Part shown: positions 16,681 through 24,667 of the stretch, one piece after another
Layout of the letters: every line of letters begins with the position of its first letter
How positions within the stretch are numbered: the stretch's first letter is position 1
DNA from: Listeria_A hofi
GTDB lineage: Bacteria > Bacillota > Bacilli > Lactobacillales > Listeriaceae
Assembly (NCBI RefSeq): GCF_963575615.1
Contig: NZ_CAUYTL010000001.1
Coordinates: forward strand, 201,366 to 265,365
DNA: 64,000 bases
Reading direction: 5' to 3'
Program-made: the position numbers and the translations under genes
The notes under the pieces: generated by a model
What the model was told of the DNA's origin: nothing
What the model saw: the letters and a program-made list of their open reading frames with translations, nothing else
Database searches by the model: none

Positions 16681-16871
16681 AAGCTCACCTCCCTTCCTGC
16701 TAATTGTTCAGCAATATAAGAGCCCTGTTCCGTAAATCCTTTAAAAACCACATACTCATCGTGAAACTCCGCCTCAATTAAACCGATAAAATCTAAACAA
16801 ACCATCTGATCATACACCTCGCCTCTGAATGTCTGCTCTTGCTTATCATGTAAAAATAAGAATCCATTCAT
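16677..16871 (-). CDS. Unrecognised 64-residue protein in the WxL operon
   Basis: 64 residues from the ATG at 16869-16871, which has GGAGTAGGTG upstream; the longer frame has no site. There is no signal peptide or membrane segment and a single Cys; it begins MNGFLFLHDKQEQTFRGEVY and looks like a small beta-rich cytosolic protein. It overlaps the LPxTG gene by 4 nt and follows the 70-residue gene by 8 nt, so all are one transcript. I do not recognise the family. Coupled spacing and good ribosome sites make it likely to be real. Confidence 0.72.
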   Translation of the reverse strand: MNGFLFLHDKQEQTFRGEVYDQMVCLDFIGLIEAEFHDEYVVFKGFTEQGSYIAEQLAGREVSF

Positions 16872-16879
16872 CGTTGCAC

Positions 16880-17092
16880 CTACTCCGGTCTCAAATATAG
16901 TCCAACATCCCATTCATCAATGTTCCTGACCTTCACCGCATCAAAATGCTGAAACTTCTTTTCTAAAATTTGTCGCGGGTTCAAATCTCCATGATCGTGC
17001 ACAGCAATCCAACGATTATGACACTGATTCCGCCAATCTGTAAATTCTACCTGAAAAATAGCAATATCATCAAAATGGTTGTCAACTCTCAT
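16880..17092 (-). CDS. Unrecognised 70-residue protein in the WxL operon
   Basis: 70 residues from the ATG at 17090-17092, chosen because GAGGAG lies 8 nt upstream; an in-frame ATG three codons earlier is badly placed. It is soluble and charged, with FQVEFTDWRNQCHNRWIAVH and HFDAVKVRNIDEWDVGLYL, and no signal peptide. It overlaps the 3' end of the DUF916 gene by 11 nt. The pattern of Trp, His and Asp residues suggests a compact alpha/beta fold, but I know no family. A cytosolic accessory of a surface-complex operon is unusual. Confidence 0.72.
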   Translation of the reverse strand: MRVDNHFDDIAIFQVEFTDWRNQCHNRWIAVHDHGDLNPRQILEKKFQHFDAVKVRNIDEWDVGLYLRPE

Positions 17093-18116
17093 TTTCTTCA
17101 CTCCTCGATTTTATTTCTAACTTTTTCTTCGTCACGCGTTGTCTCCAAAACATGAAAATGACAAGTCCTAATAAAATGACAATCGCTACAATAAAGCCCA
17201 CCGTTGACCAGCCGCCCTTGTCTAAATCCAAAGCCGTATCATTTAAGTCATTTGCCGTTTCCTTATCTATTTTAAAATCCCGTTCCCAAGACCACGTATC
17301 TTTTCCAGACGTAGCTGTCATTTTCAAGGTATAATTGCCAGGCTTTAACGGCTGATTTCGTGTGTGGATCGCATAGTCAAAATTCGAGTTGGGGGCCATT
17401 CTCAGTTTTTCTGACTTCTGCTCAAATAATATTTTACTACCATTTTCGCGGTAAACCTCGGATTTAATCGCTAAATCTCGCAAAATCATCGCCTGATCAT
17501 TTTGCAAATTTGCCATAATTTTATTGCGATAATTTTGTTGACCTGCCTTGATTTCACCTAAGTTTAAATTCGATTTGACCAGCGTATCGTTTTGCGAAAG
17601 CACAGCTCCAATCGTATATGAAAAGCGATTCTGCAATTTTCCAGTAGCATTAGCATTTTCCTCTGACTCCTTTTCCGAAAAAACGAGTCCACCTAAAATC
17701 ACGCCATCCATTTTTTCATTCGGCATTTTCACATTTATTTTAGCCAAGGCTTTCGATTTTGCCTTCACCGTTATTTCCTTCGTCAAAACTTCTGAAATCC
17801 TCCCAAAACCATGTTGCAATGATTTATCAGCTGGCTTATCCGTAGCATTATAATCTACAATACCGTTGCCGTTCGTGAAGGCCGAATTCGCTGCCACTAC
17901 AATCGTTATATCCTTTCCCGTCGCATTATGAAGCGCCACTTCCAACACTTGTTGCTGGCCTTGCTTCATTTTCAAATCAAAATAACTCGTCGCCTTACCC
18001 TGCTGATTTTTTGGTAAAACTGCCTTTACAGAAAAAGCTGGCTCCTCAGCCAAAGCCGGAATCTTCATCACGTTAATACCTATAATACATAATAATACTA
18101 TTACCAATTTTTTCAT
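17082..18116 (-). CDS. WxL-interacting protein (DUF916-DUF3324)
   Basis: 344 residues: signal peptide (about 1-23, ending ALAEE), DUF916 domain (about 27-150) beginning FSVKAVLPKNQQGKATSYFDL, DUF3324 domain (about 160-285, starting near RFSYTIGAVLS) and a C-terminal membrane helix (about 306-328) followed by a basic tail. This is the partner that holds WxL proteins at the surface; the family's N-terminal domain binds peptidoglycan and the second binds host or WxL partners. It is directly downstream (18 nt) of the Mga-like regulator. Confidence 0.92.
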   Translation of the reverse strand: MKKLVIVLLCIIGINVMKIPALAEEPAFSVKAVLPKNQQGKATSYFDLKMKQGQQQVLEVALHNATGKDITIVVAANSAFTNGNGIVDYNATDKPADKSLQHGFGRISEVLTKEITVKAKSKALAKINVKMPNEKMDGVILGGLVFSEKESEENANATGKLQNRFSYTIGAVLSQNDTLVKSNLNLGEIKAGQQNYRNKIMANLQNDQAMILRDLAIKSEVYRENGSKILFEQKSEKLRMAPNSNFDYAIHTRNQPLKPGNYTLKMTATSGKDTWSWERDFKIDKETANDLNDTALDLDKGGWSTVGFIVAIVILLGLVIFMFWRQRVTKKKLEIKSRSEENES

Positions 18117-18134
18117 TTATATTCCTCCATCATT

Positions 18135-19676
18135 TTATCCTGTTATCAAATTCTCGCTGTAGGCATCGTATGTCATATGCATAATATCAGAAGGCATATC
18201 CACAATCAGCTTATTAATGAATTCAAGCTCCCGAACTGTTGGAAATGGGGAAATGCGTAATGATAGACAATTATTCAGATTTTCCTCAATATCATAATTA
18301 TGCAAAAATATATCCACACCTCGCTCCTGAATCGCCTCTTCCGTAATCTCTTCATTAAAAAGAAAATCATACTTCACACCGTGCGGTATATGCTGCCTCA
18401 CTCGCGTCATTAAGTAGTTCATATAGGTTGACTCTCCCGAAAATGAAAACAAAATCTTCTTATTTCGATAATTCTCTTCCCCACGATACGCACAAGTTAA
18501 CATTGTTAGACTCACCGCCACATCTTCCCGATACGCAATTGGCAAGCCCTTCACATGTTTATTTTGCGTCAGTTGATTTAGCCAATAGCGATACGTATAT
18601 GGATATTCTGATTTCGTATACACATTTAGCTCATACGAATTTTTTTGAAAAACAGCTGTTATTTGCGTTAAAAGAGCAAGGTTTTCTGTAAAAGCGATAA
18701 AGCTCGTATGTGCATGTTCCAATTTTCGATCTGGTATGCCTAAATGCTTCAAGTGTTTTCCGTCAAACAAGTCCTCATATATTTTCACACAAGAATTCTC
18801 CCGACGCATCCGAAAATGTTTGCCATCATTCAATTTATAAACAACGCTATCCAAACAAATAATGTATGCATACACCATTTCATCATCTGGAATATTGCCA
18901 AATTCAAAATTCGTCATCAATTCACTCTCATACAGCTGCTGAAAAACCTGAAAGCTCTTTTTATTTAAAACTTCCTCTTTTAACTTTGCATTTAGCTTAA
19001 TATAATTCCTGTTTTCTATTCGCTGTGTAATAACTCCCAACCAAGAAACAACACGGTGATAATCCAAGTGCAAAACTCGATTTAGGCGATCTTCCGCTTT
19101 TTCTAACATCTTCTTATAAAATACCGAAATTGCCTTCTTATCCTCAGCTCTTGCTGACATCACATCGGTTTGTTTCCGCTGATTCAAATAATTAAAATAA
19201 AAACAACGAATATCGCTTTCCTTCCCGCCAAGCTGAAGCGGGGCCGTCTCCAAATGTAACTTGTACGGCTTAATAATATTCACAAGTGTATTCGTATATC
19301 GGCGTAAAGTCATTTCAGAAATCCACAACTTCTCACTCCACTGCGCCACTGAAAAATGCTCTCCACGAAACATCGCATCCAAAATTTGAAACAACGGACT
19401 GTTGCCGATAAAACTTTGGATAAAGTCGCTGATAGAGAAAGTCGCCTTCCATTCTAATAAAATACTCTTATTACCAATATTGGCAAGCCACACACCGTCT
19501 GGGAATACATCTTCTAGAATTTCTAAGTCTTTCTTCAATGTTTTTATACTGACATTAACAACATCTGCTAGTTCCTCGATTGTGCTTGGATGGCGAGACT
19601 TTACAAGATAGTCTAACAAAATAACTAATCGCTTATTCTTTTTATCTGTCAGCAAATCTAAATATAATTTGTTCAT
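18135..19676 (-). CDS. Mga-like transcription regulator of the WxL operon
   Basis: 513 residues. The N-terminus has a winged helix (about 20-65, TIEELADVVNVSIKTLKKDL) and an Mga helix-turn-helix (about 90-140, FSVAQWSEKLWISEMTLRRY), followed by a long all-helical body, with an apparent EIIB-like C-terminal part (about 385-490, KILFSFSGESTYMNYLMTRV). Mga/AtxA-type proteins activate surface and virulence genes and respond to PTS phosphorylation. It is the first gene of the cluster, 18 nt before the DUF916 gene, so probably co-transcribed and autoregulatory. GAGGAGG precedes the ATG. Confidence 0.88.
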   Translation of the reverse strand: MNKLYLDLLTDKKNKRLVILLDYLVKSRHPSTIEELADVVNVSIKTLKKDLEILEDVFPDGVWLANIGNKSILLEWKATFSISDFIQSFIGNSPLFQILDAMFRGEHFSVAQWSEKLWISEMTLRRYTNTLVNIIKPYKLHLETAPLQLGGKESDIRCFYFNYLNQRKQTDVMSARAEDKKAISVFYKKMLEKAEDRLNRVLHLDYHRVVSWLGVITQRIENRNYIKLNAKLKEEVLNKKSFQVFQQLYESELMTNFEFGNIPDDEMVYAYIICLDSVVYKLNDGKHFRMRRENSCVKIYEDLFDGKHLKHLGIPDRKLEHAHTSFIAFTENLALLTQITAVFQKNSYELNVYTKSEYPYTYRYWLNQLTQNKHVKGLPIAYREDVAVSLTMLTCAYRGEENYRNKKILFSFSGESTYMNYLMTRVRQHIPHGVKYDFLFNEEITEEAIQERGVDIFLHNYDIEENLNNCLSLRISPFPTVRELEFINKLIVDMPSDIMHMTYDAYSENLITG

Positions 19677-19821
19677 TTTTTTCTCCTCCTCGCAAGAACC
19701 TTATTATTTCATTTTTTAGGTATGTTTTTCAATAACTTTTTTTTCTTCATTTTGGAATAAAGCTATGCTTGTGCTCATCATCACTTACCATCATTTGTTC
19801 TTTATACCATAAAACTGGACA

Positions 19822-19875
19822 AAATAAAACTGGAACAGCGAGGACATACATGCATATCCTAACCATTCCAGTCTT
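19822..19875 (-). terminator. Terminator after nagR
   Basis: On the minus strand ACTGGAATGG ... CTGTTCCAGT with a longer imperfect loop, followed by TTTTATTTTG. Confidence 0.7.
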
Positions 19876-20598
19876 TTATTGTTTCACTCGCGCTACAAAT
19901 TGAAAACGATTTCCAACATATTGCGAACGTGTAAATTCAAACGGACTACCGTCTTGTAAAAAGGTAATTTGACGTAATTTCATCACCGGTGAGCCAAGCT
20001 TTACATCCAAATATGGCGCCACTTTTTCAGAGACAAGACCAGCTTCCATAATTTGTTCTGCCTCTCCGATATTCTGACCCAATTTTGATAAAATGGCCTC
20101 ATAAAGCGAATCCATAATATCCTCTTTGTTCAGTAAAGAAGCAATGTTTTCAGGCACAACAACGACTTCAAACAAAATCGGTATTTTATCGCCGTAACGT
20201 ATTCGCTCAATCCGCATCACATTACTATTCTCGGACAACTGCAACGCCTCACGTTCTTGTGTACTGGCAGGCCTAATACCATAAGACACAATCCGCGACG
20301 ATGGCGTCTTCCCCTCATGAATCATCAAATTCGTGAAACTCGTAACCGCTTCTAAATGCTCTGTCATTTTTTTCTCGGCAATGTATGTCCCAGCTCCCAC
20401 ACGGCGCTGCAAAATTGTATCATCTACAAGCCCTTGAATCGCTTGGCGCACTGTCATTCGGCTTACATGAAACATCTCGGCTAACTGTCGCTCAGCTGGA
20501 ATTGCCTTACCTACTTGCCACGTACCATCTTCAATTTTCTGCTTAATTTCACCCTGGATTTGAATATAAATCGGTATCCCAGAAGACTTATCTATCAT
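19876..20598 (-). CDS. nagR: GntR/HutC-family repressor NagR
   Basis: 240 residues from the ATG at 20598 with GAAGGTG upstream; B. subtilis NagR is nearly the same size. An N-terminal GntR winged helix (about 5-72) has GIPIYIQIQGEIKQKI and the recognition region MFHVSRMTVRQAIQGL. A C-terminal UTRA sensor domain (about 90-235) follows. NagR binds dre sites and is released by GlcN-6-P or GlcNAc-6-P. A dre-like operator lies at the nagA promoter (22573). The gene follows nagB after a strong hairpin, as in Listeria and Bacillus nagAB-nagR loci. Confidence 0.9.
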   Translation of the reverse strand: MIDKSSGIPIYIQIQGEIKQKIEDGTWQVGKAIPAERQLAEMFHVSRMTVRQAIQGLVDDTILQRRVGAGTYIAEKKMTEHLEAVTSFTNLMIHEGKTPSSRIVSYGIRPASTQEREALQLSENSNVMRIERIRYGDKIPILFEVVVVPENIASLLNKEDIMDSLYEAILSKLGQNIGEAEQIMEAGLVSEKVAPYLDVKLGSPVMKLRQITFLQDGSPFEFTRSQYVGNRFQFVARVKQ

Positions 20599-20637
20599 TT
20601 TATTTACACCTTCTTTTTTGTAGAAGTGAAGTATAAC

Positions 20638-20684
20638 ATAAAACCCCAAGCTACGCCATTCTGTGAACGATTTAGCTTGGGGTC
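20638..20684 (-). terminator. Terminator after nagB
   Basis: ACCCCAAGCTA ... TAGCTTGGGGT, 11 bp with a loop of about 20 nt; on the minus strand a TTTTATG run follows. It separates nagB from nagR, so nagR may depend partly on read-through. Confidence 0.85.
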
Positions 20685-20693
20685 ATCATTACT

Positions 20694-21398
20694 TTATAGA
20701 AGAGATGCCGCTGCTTTATCGACTACAATCGTCACATCTGGATGGTTTTGCAAAACAGATGCCGGAATGCTTTCATCAACTTTACCTTCTACTGTATCTT
20801 TAATCGCCTGCGCCTTATTTTCTCCAAACGCTAGCAAAATAATTTTCTTAGCACCCATAATCGACTTAATTCCCATCGAATACGCATGTGTTGGCACATC
20901 CTCTTCACGCTCAAAATAGATTTTGTTCGATTCACGCGTTGACTCTGTTAACAAAACTTTATGTGTTGGCGTTTCAAAAGGCGTACCCGGCTCATTAAAG
21001 CCAATATGTGCGTTCGTACCAATTCCTAAAACTTGAATATCAATTGGATGATCCGCTAAAACCTGCTCATAACGCGCACATTCCGCATCTGCATCCGATG
21101 CCAAACCGTCTGGTAAATAACTTTCTTTAAACGGTTTTTTCGAGAACAAAACATCATTCATATAAAAATGGTAACTATTTGGATCTTCTGCTGAAAGACC
21201 AACGTACTCATCCAAATTAATAGAAACTAATGTCGACGTATCAACATCACTATTCACAAACTCTTTATATAAATCTGTCGGTGTATTTCCAGTTGCAAGG
21301 CCTAATGTTTTTGCCTCACCAGCTTTAATTGCTTTTTCGATTAGTGCAAATGCTTCTTTTGATGCCTCTGCTTTCGTATCTTTTACAATAATATTCAT
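20694..21398 (-). CDS. nagB: Glucosamine-6-phosphate deaminase
   Basis: 234 residues, the short Gram-positive NagB without an allosteric extension. Motifs: LGLATGNTPTDLYKEF (about 32-47), SINLDEYVGLSAEDPNSYH with the catalytic Asp, and LGIGTNAHIGFNEPGTPFET. It converts GlcN-6-P to fructose-6-P and ammonium in amino-sugar catabolism. It lies 16 nt downstream of nagA in one operon under the nagA promoter and dre operator. Confidence 0.96.
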   Translation of the reverse strand: MNIIVKDTKAEASKEAFALIEKAIKAGEAKTLGLATGNTPTDLYKEFVNSDVDTSTLVSINLDEYVGLSAEDPNSYHFYMNDVLFSKKPFKESYLPDGLASDADAECARYEQVLADHPIDIQVLGIGTNAHIGFNEPGTPFETPTHKVLLTESTRESNKIYFEREEDVPTHAYSMGIKSIMGAKKIILLAFGENKAQAIKDTVEGKVDESIPASVLQNHPDVTIVVDKAAASLL

Positions 21399-21414
21399 GA
21401 TTTATTTCCTCCTA

Positions 21415-22551
21415 TTATTTACTATGCTTTTTCCCGAATGAATAGGTAGCCTGTATTTCGAGCGCATCATTCAATAGATTAAAATCAGCATCTTTACCTA
21501 CCGTAATGCCACCTTTTGAATCTAATTTAAACTCTTCGGCTTGGTTAACCGAGGACATCAATACTGCATCCTCAATCGAGCAGCCAGTGAACTTCACCAT
21601 ATTGCGGAAAGCATCATCATATGTTAGTACACTTCCTGCAAGTGTTCCATCTTCTAAACGAGCTTGACCGTCCTTCACAAATACTTTTTGACCACCTAAT
21701 TCATAGTCACCATCTGGCATTCCTTTTGCTCGCATCGCATCTGTAATGATACTAATACGTTTCGGTCCTTTTACATTATAAGCCAACTTAATCATGTCCG
21801 GATGTACATGAATACCATCAACAATTAATTCTGCATGGATGCTAGGCTCTAACATAACGTGTCCGACAACGCCTGGCTCACGGTGATGTAGTGGACGACA
21901 AGCATTATACATATGAGTCGCGTGGCTCGCCTTACTATGCACCAACTCTGCACGAACAGCATTGGAATGTCCAACAGACGGGATAACCCCAAGCTCTATA
22001 CATAAATTCTCAAAAGCAGGTGATGTGCTATGCTCAGGGGCATACGTCACTAACTTAATGCGTTCCCCACTTACCTTAAACCATTTTTTAAAAAGTTCTA
22101 AGTCAGGCGCTGTAATGTATTCTTCCGGTTGTGCTCCTTTAAATACTGGCGACACAAAAGGACCTTCCAAATGAATCCCGCCGATTAAAGGCTCGTCTTT
22201 TGCTACCTCATCAATAACTTTTAACGCATTCTCAATATTTTCACTGGACTGCGTCATTGTTGTTGGAAAATAGGTTGTTATTCCTTCATTTAGCATTCCT
22301 TGTACTTGTTTTTTTAATTTCACAGGATCCGCATCCATCGCATCGAAACCAAAGCCTCCATGTGAATGAACATCGATAAATCCTGGTACTAATTTCTGAC
22401 CTTTGGCGTCCACTATTTCTTCGCCTACTACTTCTTGATAGCTTGTCATCGGACCAACTTCACGCACAGTGTCGTCGAATCTCACAAAACCATCCTCGAT
22501 AACAGAATCGCCTGTGTACACCACTGCATTCTTGATTACTTTTGAAGTCAT
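21415..22551 (-). CDS. nagA: N-acetylglucosamine-6-phosphate deacetylase
   Basis: 378 residues of the amidohydrolase superfamily. Metal and catalytic motifs: PGFIDVHSHGGFGFDAMD (about 55-72), GGIHLEGPFVS with the metal-ligand Glu, SVGHSNAV, HATHMYNACRPLHHREPG and IITDAM with the catalytic Asp. It deacetylates GlcNAc-6-P, feeding NagB. It is the first gene of nagAB, with GAAGGGATG upstream and a promoter and dre-like operator directly in front. Confidence 0.96.
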   Translation of the reverse strand: MTSKVIKNAVVYTGDSVIEDGFVRFDDTVREVGPMTSYQEVVGEEIVDAKGQKLVPGFIDVHSHGGFGFDAMDADPVKLKKQVQGMLNEGITTYFPTTMTQSSENIENALKVIDEVAKDEPLIGGIHLEGPFVSPVFKGAQPEEYITAPDLELFKKWFKVSGERIKLVTYAPEHSTSPAFENLCIELGVIPSVGHSNAVRAELVHSKASHATHMYNACRPLHHREPGVVGHVMLEPSIHAELIVDGIHVHPDMIKLAYNVKGPKRISIITDAMRAKGMPDGDYELGGQKVFVKDGQARLEDGTLAGSVLTYDDAFRNMVKFTGCSIEDAVLMSSVNQAEEFKLDSKGGITVGKDADFNLLNDALEIQATYSFGKKHSK

Positions 22552-22572
22552 TAAAAATCATCCCTTCCATAA

Positions 22573-22587
22573 ATGGTCTATACCAAT
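22573..22587 (-). promoter_or_regulatory. dre-like NagR operator
   Basis: Minus strand ATTGGTATAGACCAT, with inverted TGGT/ACCA arms around a 4-nt centre, matching the NagR/YvoA dre pattern as I know it. It sits just downstream of the nagA -10 box, where bound repressor would block transcription. Confidence 0.8.
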
Positions 22588-22588
22588 T

Positions 22589-22616
22589 ATTATACAACTT
22601 ATTAAAAAAAATGCAA
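22589..22616 (-). promoter_or_regulatory. nagAB promoter
   Basis: TTGCAT (22611-22616), a 16-nt T-rich spacer and TATAAT (22589-22594) on the minus strand, about 40 nt before nagA. Confidence 0.75.
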
Positions 22617-22703
22617 CCACTTTACGTACTCTATTTACCCTTGATTCTAATAAGTAAGCGCGCTTAACTAGTGAAAATAAAAGCGAATACTGCTAATCCT
22701 CAC

Positions 22704-22745
22704 AAAAAAATACAGTGCCCCTCTATACTGAGAAGCTACTGTATC
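22704..22745 (-). terminator. Terminator after the LiaH/PspA-like gene
   Basis: ATACAGT ... ACTGTAT, then TTTTTTG on the minus strand, 12 nt past the stop. Confidence 0.75.
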
Positions 22746-22756
22746 TTCATAATTAT

Positions 22757-23605
22757 CTATTCTTGATCTTTTTTATTATCTTCATCTTTCTTTTCAAGTT
22801 CAGGAATTAAAACTTCTTTTTCTTCCTTTGTTTGTTTCTTGGCGTCACGCTCTAAGTCTTCTAACATTTCTTCCATAGAAGCCTTGTCTTTTTTCTTGAA
22901 ATTTTGTTTTTCACGTTCGATAATTTCATCTACCATTTGTGTGAAGTCTTGAGTCTTACCTTTGATTGCCTCTTTACCCTTTGCGGTTTTCTTCTCTAAT
23001 TCTGCCATTAATTCATCAAATGTTTGAGAAAGCTCGCTTGTCATATCCGCTTGCTTCTTAGCTGTGTCAGCAAGATCGCGCTGTTTTTGTGCTTCATGAT
23101 AATCTGTCACACTACCCCAGCTCATATCATGAATTACTTTATCCATTTTTTCAGCTGTTTCGGCTGCATTTTTTTCGGCCGTTTCTGCCAAATGTTGTGT
23201 TTTTAGATTTTTCCATTTCAAACGCATCTCGTGCATCCGCAATTCTAGTTTGTCTAATTGTTCTGTTGCTGTATCATAATGCGCTTGCGTTGTTGCTAAC
23301 TGTTCTTTGTATTGTGCTACTTCTTCTTTTGCAAAGTTGGCTAGTTTTGTTTCACCGGCTTCTTCAGCGATTTCAGCTTGATACTCACGTTTTTCGATAT
23401 ATTTCTCAATTTCCGTGCATTCTTTATAGAATAGTGATTTCAGCTCGCGTTGTTTATCAACAGCACGTTCAATATCTTTCATCTCTTTTTTCGTTTGATC
23501 CATGTAATACGATACGGAATTACGTTTCTTTTCTTCTCGTTTTTCTTTCATTGCATCCCAATCATTGTTCAGTGCTTGTTTAAATTTATTGAAAAAGTTT
23601 GTCAT
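22757..23605 (-). CDS. liaH: PspA/IM30-family envelope-stress protein (LiaH-like)
   Basis: 282 residues from the ATG at 23605, which has TTGGAGG 8-9 nt upstream; an in-frame TTG overlaps that site and is rejected. After MTNFFNKFKQALNNDWDAMK the protein is almost entirely charged coiled coil (about 35-200), with a long acidic/basic tail. PspA/LiaH proteins form large rings on the inner face of a damaged membrane. It follows a small membrane protein gene by 29 nt, the liaI-liaH arrangement. In Listeria the LiaFSR system is known to control a PspA-like gene of this kind; no lia box was identified by eye. Confidence 0.82.
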   Translation of the reverse strand: MTNFFNKFKQALNNDWDAMKEKREEKKRNSVSYYMDQTKKEMKDIERAVDKQRELKSLFYKECTEIEKYIEKREYQAEIAEEAGETKLANFAKEEVAQYKEQLATTQAHYDTATEQLDKLELRMHEMRLKWKNLKTQHLAETAEKNAAETAEKMDKVIHDMSWGSVTDYHEAQKQRDLADTAKKQADMTSELSQTFDELMAELEKKTAKGKEAIKGKTQDFTQMVDEIIEREKQNFKKKDKASMEEMLEDLERDAKKQTKEEKEVLIPELEKKDEDNKKDQE

Positions 23606-23634
23606 TGTTTTTTCCTCCAATTGTTTAATATCTA

Positions 23635-23934
23635 TTAATAATCAAATGTATTCGTTTTTGTAGTATTACGCTTGTTCTTCGTTAAAAAATAAATCAATGC
23701 TACAACAATCGCAACTGTTAAAACGCCGTGCAGGTTAGATAAAATGATCAATCCGCCAACACCAATAAGTACACCATACAGAATCTTTTCGCCTGTACTA
23801 TTTGCTATCATCAATTGTCTTAGAGCCCAATAACCAAGTGCAGCTCCGAGCGCCGCCATAATCGCTGGCCAAAGGAAAACTATGATTGCAATAATAAGTG
23901 CTACAGCTAGTACTCCTACTATAATTCCTCTCAT
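23635..23934 (-). CDS. Small membrane protein, LiaI-like partner of the PspA-like gene
   Basis: 99 residues with three or four membrane helices (about 3-36, 54-64 and 66-84), Gly/Ala-rich, ending in a basic KNKRNTTKTN tail. AAGGAGG precedes the ATG. It sits upstream of the PspA-like gene, the place held by LiaI, which anchors LiaH to the membrane. Sequence similarity to LiaI itself cannot be judged here, so the role is inferred from context and topology. Confidence 0.7.
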   Translation of the reverse strand: MRGIIVGVLAVALIIAIIVFLWPAIMAALGAALGYWALRQLMIANSTGEKILYGVLIGVGGLIILSNLHGVLTVAIVVALIYFLTKNKRNTTKTNTFDY

Positions 23935-24358
23935 GATTATGTCCTCCTTGCTTTACTATACAACTATCATAAAATAGATTCCTCATTTCAGTAAGCTACT
24001 AGGGTTGGAACTTTAACTACAACCAGAGTCCTACAAATCTATCTTCCAAGCAAACACTATGTATACGCTATCTCACTTCTACTATATCAAATCCTACTAC
24101 AACTTACTAGCCGTTATTGCAAAACCATTTCCAATTTAAGTCTATTTTGATTTATTCGATACAATTTCTATCGATTCTGATTTTTATTTTTTCTTTACAA
24201 AGGTTATACTCAAAATGGGGGGTGATAAATCAACGAACTTATTGATTCTCTAAGCATTGGGGGTGATTGTTAGTTTTATTACAGCAAGGTCTTTTTCAAC
24301 GCATAGATACAAGGGACACCGTACTAGTGGGATGAACAGAAATAGAGGTGAAGGGGAA
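23935..24358. other. Divergent intergenic region (424 bp)
   Basis: It lies between the LiaI-like gene (minus) and a small regulator-like gene (plus). Visible: a GGTTG ... CAACC inverted repeat around 24004-24026, a possible -10 TATAGT on the minus strand near 23955, and two GGGGGTG ribosome-site-like stretches at 24218 and 24258. The first could serve a 12-codon open frame beginning at the ATG near 24214. No conserved element is recognised. Confidence 0.35.
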
Positions 24359-24604
24359 ATGAAAAGAGATATAAATAAGCATCTGACTACCATTTTGAAG
24401 CATCTAGATGACGGTGGTCTGTCATTAACAAACTTCAACAAAGCAAGTTCACAAATAGAGAGAAAAACAAACCTGAGTAAAGATATAATTTTAGTTGTCC
24501 TCTATACGTTGGAAAGTTATGGGTATGTGTTTCGAGTGTATCATTTAGATGACATAACCTATCAAATTACGCCAAAAGGGAAGAGGCTCATAGAAAAAAA
24601 TTAG
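24359..24604 (+). CDS. Small winged-helix-like protein, unrecognised
   Basis: 81 residues from the ATG at 24359, with GAGGTG 8 nt upstream. The frame stays open 34 codons further upstream, but that part is basic, low in structure and lacks a good start. The protein begins MKRDINKHLTTILKHLDDGG and ends VYHLDDITYQITPKGKRLIE; the last part looks like the beta-wing and helix of a MarR/PadR-type winged helix. It is probably a small DNA-binding protein. It diverges from the LiaIH-like genes, so it might regulate them; that is inference only. Confidence 0.6.
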   Translation: MKRDINKHLTTILKHLDDGGLSLTNFNKASSQIERKTNLSKDIILVVLYTLESYGYVFRVYHLDDITYQITPKGKRLIEKN

Positions 24605-24617
24605 TTATTCTGAGATG

Positions 24618-24660
24618 AAAAAGCCTACCGCCGAGTGGAGATGCTCAGGCGGTAGGTAGT
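24618..24660 (-). terminator. Terminator between convergent small genes
   Basis: CCTACCGCC / GGCGGTAGG with a GAG...CTC inner pair; the T-run (CTTTTTC) is on the minus-strand side, so it mainly ends the minus-strand gene at 24668. Confidence 0.8.
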
Positions 24661-24667
24661 AATCCCA

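Noticed and set aside
22655..22666. cre site for CcpA
   Set aside because: The palindrome TAAGCGCGCTTA lacks the TG...CA ends and A/T centre expected of a cre; kept only as an unexplained palindrome.
23089..23583. 164-residue plus-strand frame opposite the LiaH-like gene
   Set aside because: The antisense of a Glu/Lys-rich coiled coil gives a long Leu/Phe/Ser-rich frame; there is no independent evidence.
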